Both the position numbers and the translations under genes were made by a program. From Chloroflexota bacterium (GTDB lineage Bacteria; Chloroflexota; Anaerolineae; Promineifilales; Promineifilaceae), in contig QQUD01000314.1 in NCBI GenBank assembly GCA_008501785.1, forward strand, positions 1 through 24,689: 24,689 bases of DNA. Reading direction: 5' to 3'. Position 1 is the stretch's first letter; each line of letters begins with the position of its first letter. The notes beneath the pieces were generated by a model. It did no database searches and was not told the origin of the DNA. It saw only the letters and a list, made by a program, of their open reading frames with translations. Positions 8,296 to 16,622 of the stretch are shown one piece after another.

Positions 8296-8687
8296 TGTTT
8301 TTGCTTGATACCAACACGCTGATTTATTTTTTTAAAGGCATGGGTAATGTCTCTGCAAAATTGTTACAAACGCCGCCTAATGAGATTAGCATTCCTAGTA
8401 TTGTTTTGTTTGAATTAGAGGTTGGGATCGCCAAATCAACTTCTCCCCAAAAAAGAAAACAACAGCTAAACACATTTCTCTCAATCGTTGATGTGTTGCC
8501 TTTTGGCGCATTCGAAGCGAAACAAGCATCACAAATTAGGGTAGAGTTGGAAAAACAAGGAAAACCAATTGGTCCATATGATATTTTAATTGCAGCTATA
8601 GCAATTGTGAATAAAGCAACTCTGGTAACTCACAATACAAAAGAATTTCATCGGATTGAGAATTTGCTTATTGAAGATTGGTTTTAA
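8295..8687 (+). CDS. vapC: PIN-domain ribonuclease toxin (VapC-like)
   Basis: This 130-residue protein is the usual VapC length. It opens with MFLLDTNTLIYFFKG, the first conserved Asp being D5. The other acidic residues of the PIN active site are visible as E40 in FELEVG and D96 in GPYDILIAA. At the fourth position THNTKEF offers N114, a common substitution. Family members cleave RNA, often tRNA or rRNA, with Mg2+ when freed from the antitoxin; the target here is unknown. The start codon shares one base with the antitoxin stop. The 208-base spacer after it contains no other gene. Confidence 0.9.
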   Translation: MFLLDTNTLIYFFKGMGNVSAKLLQTPPNEISIPSIVLFELEVGIAKSTSPQKRKQQLNTFLSIVDVLPFGAFEAKQASQIRVELEKQGKPIGPYDILIAAIAIVNKATLVTHNTKEFHRIENLLIEDWF

Positions 8688-8882
8688 AAAGAAAAACCCC
8701 TCCAGTTAATCATTTCATTACGCAACTCACAAAGCCTTTTGACCGCGATAAAAATCCGTCCAGGTCGCTCATTGACAATAATAATTTCTATTTATTTGCT
8801 TGGTGTCCTCTCGTTTTTTGCTTGTGGTTTTTAGACACAGCGTGAAATAAATCTCTTACAAGACACATCCAAAACTTCTCAG

Positions 8883-8888
8883 TATAAT
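8883..8888 (+). promoter_or_regulatory. Possible -10 box giving a leaderless DUF421 mRNA
   Basis: A perfect TATAAT ends seven bases before the ATG at 8896. The -35 region 17 bases upstream (AAGACA at 8860-8865) matches four of six consensus positions. If used, transcription would start at or next to the ATG. No ribosome binding site is visible before this ATG, which agrees with leaderless translation. This is suggestive only. Confidence 0.4.
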
Positions 8889-8895
8889 CGGCAGC

Positions 8896-9381
8896 ATGAA
8901 TGTTGATTGGCAAGCAGTTTTTGTTCCAAGTGTTCCTATTTTAGAGACGATTGTGCGTGGTACAGTGATGTATCTGGTGCTGTTTGTGATTTTGCGCATC
9001 ACGTTTAAGCGCATTGGCAGCAGCTCGATTGGATTGGGGGATGTGTTGATGATTGCGCTGGTCGCAGCCTCTGCCCAAAACGCGATGGCACGAGAGCATG
9101 TTTCTGTTACCGATGGCATTCTCCTCGTGGCTACGATTGGTTTTTGGAGTTATACACTTGATTGGTTGGGACACCGTGTGCCGCGCTTTCAGAAATTTTA
9201 TTATCCGCCGCCGCTGATGCTGGTTAAAAACGGCCGTCTTCTCCCCCGCAACATGCGCCAAGAACTGATCACCGAAGATGAACTGCTTACCCAAATGCGT
9301 CGTCAAGGGATCGAGAAAATAAGGCGCGTGCGTGAAGCATACATGGAAGGTGATGGCTCTATTACCTTTATTTGTAAATGA
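8896..9381 (+). CDS. DUF421/YetF-like membrane protein
   Basis: This 161-residue protein has about three hydrophobic helices in the first 95 residues (TVMYLVLFVILRITF, IGLGDVLMIALVAASAQNA, ILLVATIGFWSYTLDWL). They are followed by a cytoplasmic domain with PPPLMLVKNGRLLPRNMRQELITEDELLTQMR, the hallmark of the DUF421/YetF family. The LRITFKRIGSSSIG stretch corresponds to the family's RxxGKR...S region. Function is unknown; members occur in spore formers and many other bacteria. It appears to be a single gene, with its own -10 box before it and a long hairpin after it. One ACGGCCGT copy encodes NGR at 9230. Confidence 0.85.
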   Translation: MNVDWQAVFVPSVPILETIVRGTVMYLVLFVILRITFKRIGSSSIGLGDVLMIALVAASAQNAMAREHVSVTDGILLVATIGFWSYTLDWLGHRVPRFQKFYYPPPLMLVKNGRLLPRNMRQELITEDELLTQMRRQGIEKIRRVREAYMEGDGSITFICK

Positions 9382-9389
9382 GTAACGGA

Positions 9390-9464
9390 AAATAATTAAT
9401 TGGTGAACTGTTGAATTGTTAATGAGGGGATGTGTGCATTCAACAGTTCACCAATTAATTATTT
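9390..9464. repeat. 27-bp perfect inverted repeat made of short word repeats
   Basis: Bases 9390-9416 are perfectly complementary to 9438-9464, with a 21-base loop. The arms consist of degenerate 7-8 base words (GGTGAAC, TGTTGAA, TTGTTAA). It starts eight bases after the DUF421 stop and ends before the S9 peptidase gene. It could terminate or attenuate transcription, or be a mobile palindromic repeat; no T tract follows. Confidence 0.85.
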
Positions 9465-9546
9465 ACTTCTTCCCCACTATAAATACTTGCCTTCGTTTGG
9501 CGAAACGGATAAGGCAGTTTATCATTCTGGTATGCAAGGAGATAAG

Positions 9547-11493
9547 ATGCCAAATCACCATGTACGCAATAAAAAGACAGCCCCTTATGGATCATGGCTG
9601 TCACCGATTACGTCTGAGCTGATTGTTACCGGGTCTATTCGTCTGGGGCAGATTGTCCTGGATGGGGATGCGGTTTATTGGACGGAGGGGCGGCCGTCGG
9701 AAAACGGCCGTAATACCCTCGTCAAATGGACCCTCGATGAAGGGATGGAAGAGCTATCCCCCGCAGGATTCAATGTCCGCACCCGCGTTCATGAATACGG
9801 CGGCGGCGCCTACACCGTTCACGATGATGTCACCTACTTCATCAATTTCGTCGATCAGCGCCTTTACACGCAATACCCCTACAGCGAACCAGAACCACTC
9901 ACCTCACCCGAAAACTATCGATTTGCCGATGGTGTTGTCGATGACCGGCACGGCCGCATGTTTGCCATTCGTGAACAGCACATCAAAGGCCAGGAAGCCA
10001 TCAATACACTCGTGAGCATCAACCTCGATGGCTACAATGAAACGGGCGACGTGCTGGTATCTGGCAACGACTTCTACGCCACACCACGCCTCAATGCAGA
10101 TGGCACCAAGCTGGCCTGGCTCACCTGGAACCATCCTAACATGCCCTGGGATGGCACCGAGCTTTGGGTTGCCGACCTGCACGATGACGGCACAATCAGC
10201 AACCAAACGCTGGTTGCCGGTGGCAAGGATGAATCTGTTTTCCAACCAGCGTGGTCGCCTGATGGTGTGCTGCACTTTGTGTCTGATCGCACAAATTGGT
10301 GGAATTTGTATCGTTGGGTAGATGGGCAGGTCGAGAATCTATGCCCAATGGATGCTGAGTTTGGGCTACCGCAGTGGGTATTTGGCATGACGACATATGG
10401 GTTTGAGTCAGGTCATACTATCATTTGCGCCTATACGAAAAATGGCAAATGGCAATTAGCCAGATTGAACACCAACACCAAAACACTCACCAATTTTGAC
10501 ACGCCATACGCCAGTTTTGGCAGTCTTCAGGTGAGCGAAGGGGTAGCTGTCTTTGTCGGTGGCGCGGCGAATTTGCCAAGTTCAGTGGTTCGACTCGACT
10601 TGCTAACGGATGAAATGCAGGTATTGCGCCAGTCGGCTAATTTGATGGTGGGGCGAGAATTTTTATCGATTCCGCAATCCATTGAGTACCCCACGGAAAA
10701 CGGATTAACTGCACACGGCATTTATTACCCACCACTCAGCCAAGATTTCAAAGGATCGGATGACGAAAAGCCACCGTTGTTGGTGCTCAGTCATGGCGGC
10801 CCCACAGGAGCGACGTCAACGACGCTCAGTTTGAGCATTCAATATTGGACAAGTCGCGGGTTTGCGGTGCTGGATGTAAATTATGGGGGGAGTACGGGTT
10901 ACGGCCGTTCTTACCGCCAGCGCCTCAATGGCCAATGGGGCGTCGTTGACGTGCAAGACTGTGTCAACGGAGCCAAATATCTAGTGGACAAAGGTCAGGC
11001 AGATGGCGAACGACTGGCGATTCGCGGTGGCAGTGCTGGTGGCTATACCACCCTCTGCGCCATCACCTTTTACAATGTGTTCGGTGCTGGAGCCAGTCAT
11101 TTCGGCGTCAGCGACATCGAAGCCCTCGCCAAAGACACGCATAAATTCGAGTCTCGCTATCTCGATTCGATGGTTGGCCCTTATCCTGAAATGCGCCAAC
11201 TTTACCTGGACCGCTCCCCTATTCACCACGTCGATCAAATTTCGACACCGCTCATCCTCTTCCAAGGACTTGAAGATAAAGTTGTGCCGCCCAACCAGGC
11301 CGAAATGATGTTCAACGCGGTCAAAGAGAAAGGCATCCCCGTTGCCTACGTTCCCTTCGAAGGTGAACAGCACGGATTCCGTCAAGCCCCCAACATCAAA
11401 CGCGCCCTCGATGGCGAATTCTACTTCTATAGCAAAGTATTTGGCTATGAGCCTGCTGAGGCGATTAAGCCGGTACATATTGAAAATTTATAA
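9547..11493 (+). CDS. S9-family prolyl oligopeptidase-like serine peptidase
   Basis: I choose the ATG at 9547 (648 residues) because AAGGAG at 9536-9541 lies five bases upstream; an in-frame ATG at 9430 would lie inside the inverted repeat. The N-terminal two thirds looks like a beta propeller with repeated strands (for example LRTRVHEYGGGAY-like and FQPAWSPDGVLHFVSDRTNWWNLY blocks). The C-terminal part is an alpha/beta hydrolase with LVLSHGGPTG, the nucleophile motif GGSAGGY (S496), D577 in LEDKVVPP and H609 in GEQHGF. This is the acyl-aminoacyl/dipeptidyl peptidase branch of S9, acting on short peptides. No signal peptide is evident, so it is probably cytoplasmic. The gene shows clear G-rich and C-rich blocks that switch at octamers 9704 and 10901. 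Confidence 0.9.
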   Translation: MPNHHVRNKKTAPYGSWLSPITSELIVTGSIRLGQIVLDGDAVYWTEGRPSENGRNTLVKWTLDEGMEELSPAGFNVRTRVHEYGGGAYTVHDDVTYFINFVDQRLYTQYPYSEPEPLTSPENYRFADGVVDDRHGRMFAIREQHIKGQEAINTLVSINLDGYNETGDVLVSGNDFYATPRLNADGTKLAWLTWNHPNMPWDGTELWVADLHDDGTISNQTLVAGGKDESVFQPAWSPDGVLHFVSDRTNWWNLYRWVDGQVENLCPMDAEFGLPQWVFGMTTYGFESGHTIICAYTKNGKWQLARLNTNTKTLTNFDTPYASFGSLQVSEGVAVFVGGAANLPSSVVRLDLLTDEMQVLRQSANLMVGREFLSIPQSIEYPTENGLTAHGIYYPPLSQDFKGSDDEKPPLLVLSHGGPTGATSTTLSLSIQYWTSRGFAVLDVNYGGSTGYGRSYRQRLNGQWGVVDVQDCVNGAKYLVDKGQADGERLAIRGGSAGGYTTLCAITFYNVFGAGASHFGVSDIEALAKDTHKFESRYLDSMVGPYPEMRQLYLDRSPIHHVDQISTPLILFQGLEDKVVPPNQAEMMFNAVKEKGIPVAYVPFEGEQHGFRQAPNIKRALDGEFYFYSKVFGYEPAEAIKPVHIENL

Positions 11494-11497
11494 AGAT

Positions 11498-11532
11498 ATT
11501 GATCGTGAATTGAAAAGTAATTCAGGATCAAT
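11498..11532. terminator. Hairpin after the peptidase gene
   Basis: Bases 11498-11511 and 11519-11532 form a 14-bp stem with one mismatch and a seven-base loop. It begins five bases after the S9 peptidase stop and precedes the sigma factor gene. It lacks a T tract on the + strand, so terminator function is only plausible. Confidence 0.45.
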
Positions 11533-11589
11533 TATCAAAAAAACCTTCGCACCTGCGTCTAATTCTTAAACAGCTATTTCGGAGCAGGT

Positions 11590-12156
11590 ATGTCGCAGCT
11601 AGACAATTTAGTACAGCGTTGTCAAATGGGTGAACTGGCCGCGTTTAGCGAGCTGTTTGCCTTGCAAGAAGCGCGTGTCTATCGTCTGGCAATGACGATT
11701 CTGCAAAACGAACAAGATGCGGAAGATGCGGTGCAGGATGCTTATATTCGTATTTTTGAACGGATCAAGCATTTCAAAGGGGATGCCGCCTTCCAAACGT
11801 GGATGACAACGATTGTGGTCAACTTGTGCCGGGACAGAATGCGGCGTAACAAGGTGCGACGCGCTATCTCGCTCGACTGGATCCGCAATCGTGCCAGCGA
11901 AGATAATGTGGTTGAAGAAGTCAGCCGCAGGCAAAAACAGCAGCGGCTTTGGTCTTTTGTCAATCAGCTTGACGAAAAGCACCGGCTGCCTGTCATTCTC
12001 CACTATCACGAACGTCTACCTTGTAACGAAGTAGCAAAAGTATTGGGTCTCCGCACCAGTGTTGTCTATTCGCGGCTGAATACAGCCCGCCAACGCCTGC
12101 GCCGCATGATGAAGTCGCAGGATGCGATAGATGGCAAACTGGCGCAAGAATTTTAG
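11590..12156 (+). CDS. ECF-type RNA polymerase sigma factor
   Basis: This 188-residue protein has GGAG at 11581-11584 before the ATG. Sigma region 2 covers about residues 5-80: AFSELFALQEARVYRLAMTIL, then DAEDAVQDAYIRIFERIKHFKG and FQTWMTTIVVNLCRDRMRR, which are the core-binding and -10 recognition helices. Sigma region 4 covers about 120-175, with LPVILHYHERLPCNEVAKVLGLRTSVVYSRLNTARQRLRR as helix-turn-helix. Region 3 is absent, as in extracytoplasmic-function sigmas. The next gene encodes a zinc-finger anti-sigma factor, then come the giant ABC permeases and the fused ATPase. The likely job is to switch on this export locus, but target promoters are not identified. It has no ACGGCCGT copy. 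Confidence 0.93.
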   Translation: MSQLDNLVQRCQMGELAAFSELFALQEARVYRLAMTILQNEQDAEDAVQDAYIRIFERIKHFKGDAAFQTWMTTIVVNLCRDRMRRNKVRRAISLDWIRNRASEDNVVEEVSRRQKQQRLWSFVNQLDEKHRLPVILHYHERLPCNEVAKVLGLRTSVVYSRLNTARQRLRRMMKSQDAIDGKLAQEF

Positions 12157-12161
12157 CCGCT

Positions 12162-12215
12162 TTCGTAGGACAAAACGCTGTTTTGTCCGGGCAAGACAGC
12201 GTCTTGCCTTACGAA
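12162..12215. repeat. Three-way-junction palindromic element between sigma and anti-sigma genes
   Basis: An outer stem TTCGTA (12162-12167) with TACGAA (12210-12215) encloses two perfect hairpins. The first is GGACAAAAC/GTTTTGTCC (12168-12176 with 12180-12188, loop GCT). The second is GGCAAGAC/GTCTTGCC (12190-12197 with 12201-12208, loop AGC). Only single unpaired bases separate the stems. The two hairpins resemble each other in wording. It starts five bases after the sigma stop and may adjust expression of the anti-sigma gene or be a dispersed repeat. Confidence 0.85.
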
Positions 12216-12237
12216 TAGAGCAAATTTTTGGGAATTG

Positions 12238-13197
12238 ATGAGCATGTCAGGGCAAAATGATTCGCAACAGAATATTTTCTGTGATCGAGTAGAAGCGCAG
12301 ATGGTTGCGTATCTGAAAGGGGGCGTTTCTCCTTCAGAGCGGCGCATCATTACGCGTCATTTATCGACTTGTGATCGGTGTGCATTGGCGTTTCGTGATC
12401 TCAATGTGCTTGAGGCTGAGCTTAAAGCCGAAGCAGCCCGACACCGTCCCCAACTTTCATCAGCAGCATCGCAGCGCATTCAGCAGCAAGTGTATCGTCG
12501 TATGCGCCTGTCGTTGGTCTGGCAGCGCATGTTTCAGGTCGTGAAGACTGGTTTTGCAGTGGCTTCATTCCTCATTTTTGTGGGGGTGGCTGGTGTGCTT
12601 GGGTATCAATGGCTGCAATTTATTGCCAATCCCGAACCGGTGCCTGGTACGAGTTTTGAAGAGACAACATTGCCAGAAGCGGCAGAAACGGCCGTTCCCG
12701 CTCCAGCCCTCGCTCCCACACCAGCACCCATCGAACAACTCCCATTCTTACCGTCCATTGAATTGGATGAAGAGGAAAAAGTGCTAACACCGAATCCATC
12801 AAGCGTTCCCATTTATTGGCAAAATATCGAATCGTTTACACCTGGACAAACACCTTATCGCATTGCACGTGCTATTGTGGAATCGTCGTTAGCTGGGGAT
12901 AGTGATGAGTTAGATTCATATTTTGTGGCAATGGGTGAGAGTTGGCAAGAACCCACGCAGCGCATGTGGAGCTTGTTTAGCTGGCGATGCAGCGGAGACA
13001 TCACCGCACGCGACTTTTCTTATCGCCCACTGCCAACAGGTGACTCGCCGGTAACGGCCGTTTACATCTTCTACAACGATCTCTACACGGGCGAAATCAA
13101 GTTTCGCTACATCAAAGACAACTGGTATCCAGTGTACACAAATCCTCCATATCTCAATATGTGTTTGAAAAAAGGGTTTGAATATCCAAAACCGTAG
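12238..13197 (+). CDS. Zinc-finger membrane anti-sigma factor
   Basis: The best start is the ATG at 12238, four bases after GGGA; ATG 12244 is possible. The cytoplasmic N-terminus carries a zf-HC2 (ZAS) anti-sigma domain with C15, H41, C45 and C48 (HLSTCDRC), which usually binds zinc and clamps the ECF sigma factor. One transmembrane helix lies at about residues 105-126 (GFAVASFLIFVGVAGVLGYQW). A Pro/Ala-rich stretch follows (about 150-170, TAVPAPALAPTPAPIEQ), and then an extracytoplasmic C-terminal domain of about 140 residues that I do not recognise and that probably senses or is proteolysed. It pairs with the sigma gene 81 bases upstream. Confidence 0.88.
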   Translation: MSMSGQNDSQQNIFCDRVEAQMVAYLKGGVSPSERRIITRHLSTCDRCALAFRDLNVLEAELKAEAARHRPQLSSAASQRIQQQVYRRMRLSLVWQRMFQVVKTGFAVASFLIFVGVAGVLGYQWLQFIANPEPVPGTSFEETTLPEAAETAVPAPALAPTPAPIEQLPFLPSIELDEEEKVLTPNPSSVPIYWQNIESFTPGQTPYRIARAIVESSLAGDSDELDSYFVAMGESWQEPTQRMWSLFSWRCSGDITARDFSYRPLPTGDSPVTAVYIFYNDLYTGEIKFRYIKDNWYPVYTNPPYLNMCLKKGFEYPKP

Positions 13198-13247
13198 TCA
13201 GATAGTCAGATAGTCGAGTAGTCGTGTAGTCACGACATTCCTCGACT
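13196..13247. repeat. 8-nt word repeats ending in a nested hairpin
   Basis: From the anti-sigma stop codon, the words AGTCAGAT, AGTCAGAT, AGTCGAGT and AGTCGTGT run at an 8-base period. They fold into a hairpin with inner stem GTCGTG/CACGAC (13221-13226 with 13231-13236) and outer stem AGTCGAG/CTCGACT (13212-13218 with 13241-13247). The ribosome binding site of the next gene follows at about 13266. Confidence 0.8.
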
Positions 13248-13280
13248 AAGGACTCCAAGACTTTCAGGGGGCTTTTCCTC

Positions 13281-16200
13281 GTGAACTTTCTATCCTTAAT
13301 CCGAAGGCGAGCAACGCGTCATTGGCAGATTTTGCTTACCTTGAGCGTGGGCGTGATCCTCTCTACCGCGCTGCTGGCAAGTGCGCCGCTGTTGGTCAAC
13401 ACCGTCGTTGAATTTGGGCTGCGGCGTACGATTCTCAGCGCCAACGCCGAAGAAACCAATTTACGGTTGGTGGTCAATGGTTTCATTGCTGCTGATCCGG
13501 CCGATTATGTGGAACTGGATGCACAAATACAGTCATTGGCAGCCGTGCATTTTGGTGAACATTTGGTACGCACCATCCCCACCGCCAAATCGTACCGCCT
13601 GTTTCCCTGGCGCGAGGGCCAACCAGTTGAAGGTGAACAGGTACGGTTTGCTTTTTATGATGCCGCACAGGGCATGGCCGATCATTTAACATTTGCAGGT
13701 GGCGCATGGCCGATGCCGAAGACGGCATTTACAAAAACGGCCGATGACCGCCACTTGATCACAGCGCTAATTACAACAGACATGGCCGACGCTTATGAAT
13801 TGGCTGTTGGTGAACGACTCCCCATCAGTTTTGACGATACCACTACCGTACCGGATGCGTGGATTGAGGTTGTTGGCATTGTCAAACCAACGGATTTTCG
13901 GGAGCCTTATTGGATGGGCGCGAATAGTCCGCTGCGTGTGGGGAGTGATGCTAGCTGGACGGCACAGTACAGCGTGTTGGTTCCTGACGAAGCTTTTTGG
14001 CAAATTACAAATGAACTGTTTGCACCCAATCGCCCCGAATTAGCGTGGCACATTTTGATTGACCCGCAGACGATTACGACGGACGAGATACGGCCGTTAC
14101 GCCGCCGCATCGCCACCTTCGTCAATTCCTTGGATGAGTTGAACATTCGTTCCCGCATCACGACAAACTTAGCAGACATTTTGTTGACCTATGCTGCTCA
14201 ATCCGAACTGGTACAGGCTCCCATCTACTTGTTGACGGCCGAAATTGTACTGCTCACCTTGTTTTACGTGATCATGGTGTCTTCGCTGGCTGTGCGGCAG
14301 GTGGAGCGTGAATTCACCGTTATGCGAAGTCGCGGCGCGGCCAGCAGCCAAATTTTTCAGATGCAATTTTTAGAAGCTGCGATCATTAGCTTTGTGGCAT
14401 TTGGTAGTGGGCCGCTGATAGGTGTCGGGCTGGTGCGGGTGCTGGGCGACACTGGGCCGCTGCAAGATGTGAGTCAGGTTGGTTGGACGCTGCAAATTAC
14501 GACGATTGCATGGCTGGCGGCAGCCTTTGGGGCGTTAGGCTGCATGGTGGGACTGCTGTTTCCGCTGCGGAGCGCGTTGCAGCGCAGCATTGTGACACAG
14601 CAGCAAGCCAGTATTCGTGACGATAAGCCGCCCTGGTGGCAGCGGCTTTATTTGGATGTGTTTGTGCTGTTGCTGGGGTTGGTGCTGCTGTGGCGATTGC
14701 AGCTTTATGGGGATTTGTTGGGTGGTGGTGCTGGGCGACCGCGTTTGGATTGGCTGCTGTTGTTGGCTCCGTTGGCGCTGCTGCTGGGGACTGGCACGAT
14801 TTTGCTGCGACTGTTCCCGCTGCTGCTGAGATTGCTGGCATTTTTGGCAGCGCGGGGGCGTGGATTGCCGGGGGTGTTGGCGATGTGGCAGGTGTCACGC
14901 AATCCAACCCATGTGGCGCGGCTGGTGCTGCTGCTGACGATTTCGATGTCGCTGGGTATTTTGACGAGTGGACTGAATGCGACGCTGGATCGCAGCGAAT
15001 ACGAACGCGCCCAGCATCAGGTGGGCAGCGATGTGCGTTTTGTGTCGGATGGCTTTGTGCCGGTGTCGCAGGTGCAGCAAGTGCCAGGGGCGGCGAATGC
15101 ATCTGGCTTGATGCGTGTTGAAGTGAATGTGGCAGCGGGGGCACGGGCGAAAGCACAGCTTTTGGCAATTGAGCCAGAAAAGTTTGCAGAGATGACTTAT
15201 TACCGGAGGGATTATGCGGAACGGCCGTTTCCCAACCTCCTCGCCCACCTTGCCGAAACCTCTGCGGCCGTACCCGTGCAAGAAATCACCCGATTCCCCG
15301 GCAAGCCAAGCGAAGTTGGTGTGTGGGTGTGGGCCGATAAGCCGCTCACGATAGATCCACTTGAGGGTGACAGCGATCTGGATCGCGTTGGCGTCCAAAT
15401 CAAAATGCAAACAGCTCAAAGCGAAATCATGTCGCTCAAGCTGCTGCCTGCGGAAATTGGCGGCTATCCTGAAGATGGCTGGCGTTACTTTTCGGCACCA
15501 TTGGAGCGGCTGCCAGATGCGGCCTATCCGATTAGCTTGCATTCAATTTGGCTGCAAGGACGCACGCGCAGTGATGATCGGTTTGTGGCTGCACCGCTGC
15601 GCATTGCGCTTGATGATGTGATGATTGTTGATTTTGATTCAGGGCTACGCGAAGTGGTTGACAGCTTTGAAGAGTTGACTCGTGTTTGGCAGGTAGACGG
15701 CAACTCACGCACCAGTTTCCAGGTCGATAATCCGCATTCGGGCATTGGCAAGCTGTCGTTGAGCTTGATGTATGAGGATCGGCTGCAAACGTTGGGCGTG
15801 CGGTTGGTGAATTTGAGCAATTTTACGGCGCTGCCTGCGCTAGTTAGTCCTGCATTTTTGGCGGCAACCGAGCTGAATGAGGGCGATCAGGTGCAGGTGA
15901 TGGTGAACAGCCGTCCCATTTTGGTTGAAATTGTGGGAACGGTGACGTATTTCCCAACCGTACTTGAAGATGTGGATGGTGGATTTTTGGTTGTGGATCA
16001 AAAGCCACTTCTCTCGAATTTGAATGAGTTTTCGGCCCGGGCGGTGAATGTGAATGAGGTGATTTTGTCGCTGGAGCCGGGCGCGGATCGGGAAGCGGTG
16101 ATGGCGAATGCGGCAACGGCCGTTCCCAACGCCTCCCAAATTCTCGATGCCGAAACCATTCGACAAACGATCAAAGCCGCCCCGATGGCGCTGGGGCTGC

Positions 16201-16619
16201 GGGCCGTGACCTACTTTGGTTATGTGCTGACTACTTTTTTAAGCTTGCTTGGGTTTGCCACGCATTTTTATATGAGCGCCCGTCAGCGAGCAACCAGCTA
16301 CGGCGTGCTGCGGGCCATTGGCTTGTCGCCGCGCCAGCTTTACACGATTTTGACCATCGAGCAGGTTGTGTTGATTTTATTTGGGCTGGGCATCGGCACG
16401 GGATTGGGCTACTTGCTCAATCAACTCACTTTAACTGATTTGCCAATCACGTTAGGCAGCAGTGCTCCCATCCCGCCATTTATTCCACAAGGCGGCTGGG
16501 CTGGCGTAACCAATATTTACTTAACATTGGCAGCAGCATTTCTGGTGGTGCTGGGCATTGCCACCCTGCTGCTCTGGCGCACGAAGATGCATCGGGTGTT
16601 GCGGATTGGGGAAGAGTAA
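13281..16619 (+). CDS. Giant MacB/FtsX-type ABC transporter permease
   Basis: This 1112-residue protein starts at a GTG nine bases after AGGGGG. An N-terminal membrane helix (about 15-38) is followed by a large extracytoplasmic domain. The first FtsX-like block (about 313-430, with VRQVEREFTVMRSRGAASSQIF) comes next, then a hydrophobic middle block (about 453-570), a second large extracytoplasmic domain, and a C-terminal FtsX block (about 973-1110, with SARQRATSYGVLRAIGLSPRQLY). About ten helices are expected. Proteins with this fold work as mechanotransmission or lipoprotein/peptide exporters with a LolD/MacB-type ATPase. It is much longer than MacB or LolC/E. It ends in MHRVLRIGEE, shared with the next permease. 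Octamers at 14090, 15221 and 16116 coincide with visible composition switches. Confidence 0.9.
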   Translation: MNFLSLIRRRATRHWQILLTLSVGVILSTALLASAPLLVNTVVEFGLRRTILSANAEETNLRLVVNGFIAADPADYVELDAQIQSLAAVHFGEHLVRTIPTAKSYRLFPWREGQPVEGEQVRFAFYDAAQGMADHLTFAGGAWPMPKTAFTKTADDRHLITALITTDMADAYELAVGERLPISFDDTTTVPDAWIEVVGIVKPTDFREPYWMGANSPLRVGSDASWTAQYSVLVPDEAFWQITNELFAPNRPELAWHILIDPQTITTDEIRPLRRRIATFVNSLDELNIRSRITTNLADILLTYAAQSELVQAPIYLLTAEIVLLTLFYVIMVSSLAVRQVEREFTVMRSRGAASSQIFQMQFLEAAIISFVAFGSGPLIGVGLVRVLGDTGPLQDVSQVGWTLQITTIAWLAAAFGALGCMVGLLFPLRSALQRSIVTQQQASIRDDKPPWWQRLYLDVFVLLLGLVLLWRLQLYGDLLGGGAGRPRLDWLLLLAPLALLLGTGTILLRLFPLLLRLLAFLAARGRGLPGVLAMWQVSRNPTHVARLVLLLTISMSLGILTSGLNATLDRSEYERAQHQVGSDVRFVSDGFVPVSQVQQVPGAANASGLMRVEVNVAAGARAKAQLLAIEPEKFAEMTYYRRDYAERPFPNLLAHLAETSAAVPVQEITRFPGKPSEVGVWVWADKPLTIDPLEGDSDLDRVGVQIKMQTAQSEIMSLKLLPAEIGGYPEDGWRYFSAPLERLPDAAYPISLHSIWLQGRTRSDDRFVAAPLRIALDDVMIVDFDSGLREVVDSFEELTRVWQVDGNSRTSFQVDNPHSGIGKLSLSLMYEDRLQTLGVRLVNLSNFTALPALVSPAFLAATELNEGDQVQVMVNSRPILVEIVGTVTYFPTVLEDVDGGFLVVDQKPLLSNLNEFSARAVNVNEVILSLEPGADREAVMANAATAVPNASQILDAETIRQTIKAAPMALGLRAVTYFGYVLTTFLSLLGFATHFYMSARQRATSYGVLRAIGLSPRQLYTILTIEQVVLILFGLGIGTGLGYLLNQLTLTDLPITLGSSAPIPPFIPQGGWAGVTNIYLTLAAAFLVVLGIATLLLWRTKMHRVLRIGEE

Positions 16620-16622
16620 GAG

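Noticed and set aside
5587..9229. Genomic island or prophage
   Set aside because: No integrase, tRNA boundary or direct repeats are visible; only the lack of octamers hints at foreign origin.
9430..9546. N-terminal extension of the S9 peptidase
   Set aside because: The ATG at 9430 lies in the loop/arm of the 27-bp inverted repeat and has no ribosome binding site; the ATG at 9547 has AAGGAG at good spacing.
12162..12215. tRNA or riboswitch
   Set aside because: The junction has three short stems with three-base loops, no anticodon arm or CCA-side stem, and it lies after a stop codon inside an apparent operon, so a structural repeat is the safer call.
13196..13247. CRISPR array
   Set aside because: The repeats are 8 bases with no spacers, and no cas gene is present in the window.
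14497..15168. Long antisense open frame opposite the first permease (and similar ones at 17923-18297 and 18500-19315)
   Set aside because: These are mirror frames of GC-biased coding sequence; the products are low-complexity Ala/Pro/Ser-rich, have no ribosome binding site, and the sense strand encodes a clear permease.
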